The position numbers and the translations under genes are program-made. A stretch of 64,000 nt of DNA from Polydactylus sextarius (lineage: Eukaryota > Chordata > Actinopteri > Polynemidae), in assembly GCA_016801845.1 (NCBI GenBank), contig CM028914.1, forward strand, positions 17,807,272 to 17,871,271. The letters are read 5' to 3'. The notes under the pieces are model-generated. The model ran no database searches. It worked only from the letters and a program-made list of their open reading frames with translations, and was not told where the DNA came from. This document shows, in pieces, positions 61,701-64,000 of this stretch. The stretch's first letter is position 1. Every line of letters starts with the position of its first letter.

Positions 61701-62699
61701 CATGTCAGGAAGGAAGCAAGGTAGTGTGTAGCTACTTTGAGCCGTTTTAATGGTTTAAAATAGCGAGTCTTTTGGACAAAAGCGCTAAAAAATGAAAATA
61801 TTCCTAATGCAATGATAATAATGAGGAGTTTTGCTCCTCAGCAAACATAACAGCTCGTTATCAGGTTTTATATATTTAAAAATCCTTCCACAGCGAGGTT
61901 CTCCTTTAAGGATTTTGTACCAGTAAATGAACATACTTTAATGCTCTGAAATGTCTCATTTTACATGTGTCAGCTTTTCACTAGCAAATGCATGAAAATC
62001 TATTTTGCAGCAGAGCAAACAAAAGCTGATGAACCAGACGCTGATTGAATAACTTTTCTCACTGCTTCATATGAATCTGCAGCACGTCTACTCTGACTTC
62101 CTGTATAACATCTATCATTTTTTGTGGTTGCTGCTCTGGATGTTTGATGAAGTGGCTGTTTTCCTGATCCAGATATAATTTTCTGAGTGCTTTCTCTGCT
62201 TTCCTTAGTTGGAGCCTCCTGCCGGATCACATAATAAAACATGTCGTTCTTTCATACAGACAATAAATATGAGAAAGTTTGTTGTTGTTGTTGTTGAGCT
62301 TGTTGTTTTGATCACAGGTGTCTGATGAATCATTAAGTGTCATTTTTCACTGAGTGTTATTGATCTTCTTGTGTTGAAGCAAACATGGACGTTTTGACGC
62401 GGGTGACCGTGGAATACAAGACGTTGCCCGGCTGGTGCTGCAGCACCGAGGCGGCCCGGAGCTTCGAGGATCTGCCACAACAGGCACAAAGTTACATCGA
62501 GTTCATTGAGGACTTCCTGCAAGTGCCAGGTTTGTAAAGAGACTCTACATTTAACGGAGAAACTGCAGCCAAACTGTTCTTGACTTTGCCAAACCTGCCA
62601 GTCACAAACTTTTTCTTTTCTTTTTTTTTTTTTTTTTTCATTTCAGTGAAGTGGGTCGGAGTTGGCAAGTCCAGAGAGAGCATGATCAAACGGCTCTGA
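52784..62699 (+). CDS. adss2: Adenylosuccinate synthetase, isozyme 2 type
   Basis: Thirteen exons: 52784-53038, 53518-53620, 54085-54153, 54459-54509, 54606-54672, 54813-54920, 55460-55541, 56043-56169, 56249-56403, 57624-57748, 57857-57954, 62380-62529 and 62647-62699. Phases agree throughout, giving 480 residues (human 456). The enzyme joins IMP and aspartate using GTP, the first committed step from IMP to AMP, in the cytosol. The GTP-binding loop GAQWGDEGKGK is at residues 59-69, with the catalytic Asp at 64; GGNNAGHTVVVD (86-97) carries the catalytic His at 92. YPFVTSSNCTVGGVCTGLG, GVTTGRRRRCGWLD and VGVGKSRESMI are intact. CRCQGG and KKGKGL favour isozyme 2 over the muscle isozyme ADSS1. 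The N-terminal leader is about 25 residues longer than in human and contains a small repeat. Confidence 0.95.
52859..52905 (+). repeat. In-frame 27-nt tandem repeat in the adss2 leader
   Basis: The 20-nt word CGGGGTAATGGCCACGCGGA occurs at 52859-52878 and again at 52886-52905, a 27-nt period. It encodes RGNGHAEPP then RGNGHAD, so the duplication keeps the frame. Confidence 0.93.
53309..53375. repeat. (TATGT)n pentanucleotide repeat in adss2 intron 1
   Basis: About 13 uninterrupted TATGT units, ending TATGTAAGTG. Confidence 0.95.
57050..57440. repeat. Fish interspersed repeat in adss2 intron 9 (copy C)
   Basis: Several degenerate units, each with GGA-TTTTCAT/TTTAAATTTGGC, CAAACATT and GTCACTGTGACCTCAC-like words. 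It is the longest local copy of the family also seen at 9040-9180 and 10070-10290. No coding capacity. Confidence 0.6.
59640..61702 (-). mobile_element. Internally deleted Ty3/gypsy LTR retrotransposon remnant, antisense in adss2 intron 11
   Basis: Read on the minus strand: a candidate 5' LTR (61361-61702, TG...CA-type ends), a primer-binding-like CTGGTGACGAGGAT (61347-61360), a gag start ATG at 61271 with a frameshift near 61195 and continuation to about 60850, two degenerate CCHC-type zinc knuckles (about 60725-60640), protease C-terminal motif GEGPSLLG (about 60230), then integrase pieces: the zinc-finger neighbourhood WCPGMD...CSQC (about 60150-60060) and the C-terminal part LLGRRPKSHLDLLHPD (about 59985-59930). 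Reverse transcriptase, RNase H and the integrase core are missing, and several frames are broken. No 3' LTR was found. It is not functional. Confidence 0.8.
61361..61702 (-). repeat. Candidate 5' LTR of the gypsy remnant
   Basis: Abuts the primer-binding-like site. On the plus strand it begins TGTAGTAATACG at 61361 and plausibly ends CGTTTTACA at 61702, so on the element strand it would start TGTAAAACG and end TACTACA. The outer boundary is inferred only from the TG/CA rule, because the second LTR is absent. Confidence 0.4.
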
Positions 62700-63620
62700 T
62701 CCTTCTGCAGTCTCCACACGTGTAGTCCTCCTCAACAGCAGCTCTGACGAAAACTTCAGGTTTTGATTGGATCACCAGAGGAGACTATGCTAAAGGAAAG
62801 ACATCACCAGCAAGGCTATTTGGGAGACTTTTAGTTTGCTGCTTTTGCATCATACTTCAAATAATTCTTCATTGATCTAATTTATGCATTCCACATGGGA
62901 TTTTCCATATTTATTAGGGAGTTAATTTTTAAAACCTGGTGTAATGGAATGGTCATTCCTTATTCCATTCCAGTACAACGCGCAGTTTATTGTTTTAGGA
63001 TCTGGGGGCTAGTTCCCCTCTACTGACACCGGTTGACATTATCAGTTTGTTTGATTTTTCTTTCTTTTTTCCTTTTTTTTTTTTTTTTTACATTTAAGAA
63101 AAACGGTGAAAGAACAGATGTAGAAGCCTTCGCATCAAAGATCATCATGGTGAAGCAAGAGATTATTTTTAGATTTTGTACGGAGATAGAAAAACGATTG
63201 AAAGCCATCATGCAATCTATAAGATTGTGAACTTTTCTATTGAACAGTTTTAAACCACAAAACACATAAATGCATCTTGGTCGTTGAGTTTGTACCAGTA
63301 TTTTCACAAGTGTTGGAGTGTGGACTGAGCTTTTTAACACATCCACAAGAAAAAAGAAAAAAAGAAATACAATAAAAAAAAAAAAAAAAAAAAAAAATCG
63401 ACATCAAAGAGTTTGAGTCACGTAGAAAATTTCTTCACAAAAACAGTAGAAATAACAAAAACAAAAGTAGAAATTCCACATCCACACAGAGATATTGGTA
63501 TTTGTGTAAAGAAAACAGTGAGCAGTAACACACCAGAGCACATCTCAGTGTTTTCATCTTGTCGATAATGTAAAAGACTTATTCAGCTTGCTATCATCAA
63601 TAAAAGGAAACTGTAACATG
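62700..63620 (+). other. adss2: adss2 3' UTR
   Basis: Follows the TGA at 62697-62699. Two hexamers could end the transcript: AATAAA at 63371-63376, followed at once by a genomic A run, and AATAAA at 63599-63604. I cannot tell which is used. Confidence 0.6.
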
Positions 63621-64000
63621 TAGCAGTTTGTGAAGTTTTTCATTTTATCCAGTGATTTTTTTTTTTTTGGGGCAGTTGAAGAAAGTAAACCTGTTTGGAA
63701 AAGAACTTCCTGTCATTGTTCTGCCTCTGATGTACAGCTAGTGTTTTTTCTCTCCGTGTTAATATTCTTCAGTAACTTCTTGTACAACATGCAGTTGGAC
63801 AGTTTTGGTTGATTCTTCATCAGCTTTGTACCAAAATGCACCAGGCAGCTGTTTTTAAAAACAAAGCTCTACGGAGAAGAGAGTCCACAATCGGAACCAC
63901 AGCAGAGTGATTATTGGAGTCAGGCATTAGGTTGCTAGAAACCTGACTCCAAATGATGTTAGCGTCTCTCCATGTGTAAATGAGTACCTATTACACATTA
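63621..64000. other. Downstream flank, no gene recognised; small hairpin
   Basis: Only feature seen is an 11-bp inverted repeat, TTGGAGTCAGG (63915-63925) and CCTGACTCCAA (about 63942-63952), around a 16-nt loop. Confidence 0.6.

Larger units (their letters stand above)
57955..62379 (+). other. adss2 intron 11 (4.4 kb)
   Basis: Donor CCTG|gtacgt after 57954 and acceptor gtgttgaag before 62380. The first 1.6 kb is AT-rich with no recognised element. Then comes the antisense gypsy remnant (59640-61702), and a (GTT)n run at 62280-62297 near the 3' end. Confidence 0.75.

Overview
This window is vertebrate nuclear DNA, most likely from a teleost fish. Genes are split into many short exons with GT/AG introns. 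Intergenic and intronic DNA is AT-rich, with many homopolymer runs and microsatellites, and it carries remnants of Tc1-like, hAT-like and Ty3/gypsy elements of the kinds common in fish. No operons, CRISPR arrays, rRNA or tRNA genes were seen. The species cannot be named from the sequence.

Four protein-coding genes were reconstructed exon by exon, with splice phases checked. (1) tmem164, plus strand, 1-4284: the last four coding exons of a gene that starts left of the window. (2) ammecr1, minus strand, coding 16064-23858: six exons, 321 residues, with an apparent 3' UTR of about 5.3 kb reaching to about 10745. tmem164 and AMMECR1 are also neighbours on human Xq, so this is conserved synteny. 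(3) kif4a (kif4 in fish nomenclature), plus strand, coding 31106-43285: 30 coding exons, 1237 residues, a complete chromokinesin. (4) adss2-type adenylosuccinate synthetase, plus strand, coding 52784-62699: 13 exons, 480 residues.

Between the genes: 5.1-9.0 kb holds a recent, nearly identical segmental duplication (640 and 558 bp). 24-29.5 kb is intergenic, bounded by the GC-rich ammecr1 promoter and a cell-cycle-type kif4a promoter. 43.7-52.8 kb has no confident gene, only repeat fragments, a possible broken minus-strand coding relic, and splice and polyadenylation signals for a possible two-exon transcript at 49.25-50.9 kb. Mobile remnants lie in introns: a 376-bp Tc1-type MITE in ammecr1 intron 1, a decayed Tc1 transposase in kif4a intron 5, and a heavily deleted antisense Ty3/gypsy element in adss2 intron 11.

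The four genes do unrelated jobs: lipid acyl transfer, a developmental nuclear factor, mitotic chromosome and spindle function, and AMP synthesis. I found no sign of a dedicated shared system. The most unusual items are the young duplication, the possible two-exon transcript with an in-frame TGA, a (TG)n tract at a tmem164 splice acceptor, a perfect 14-bp hairpin in a kif4a intron, and a CpG-rich island inside the ammecr1 3' UTR. All of these are inference without expression or comparative data.
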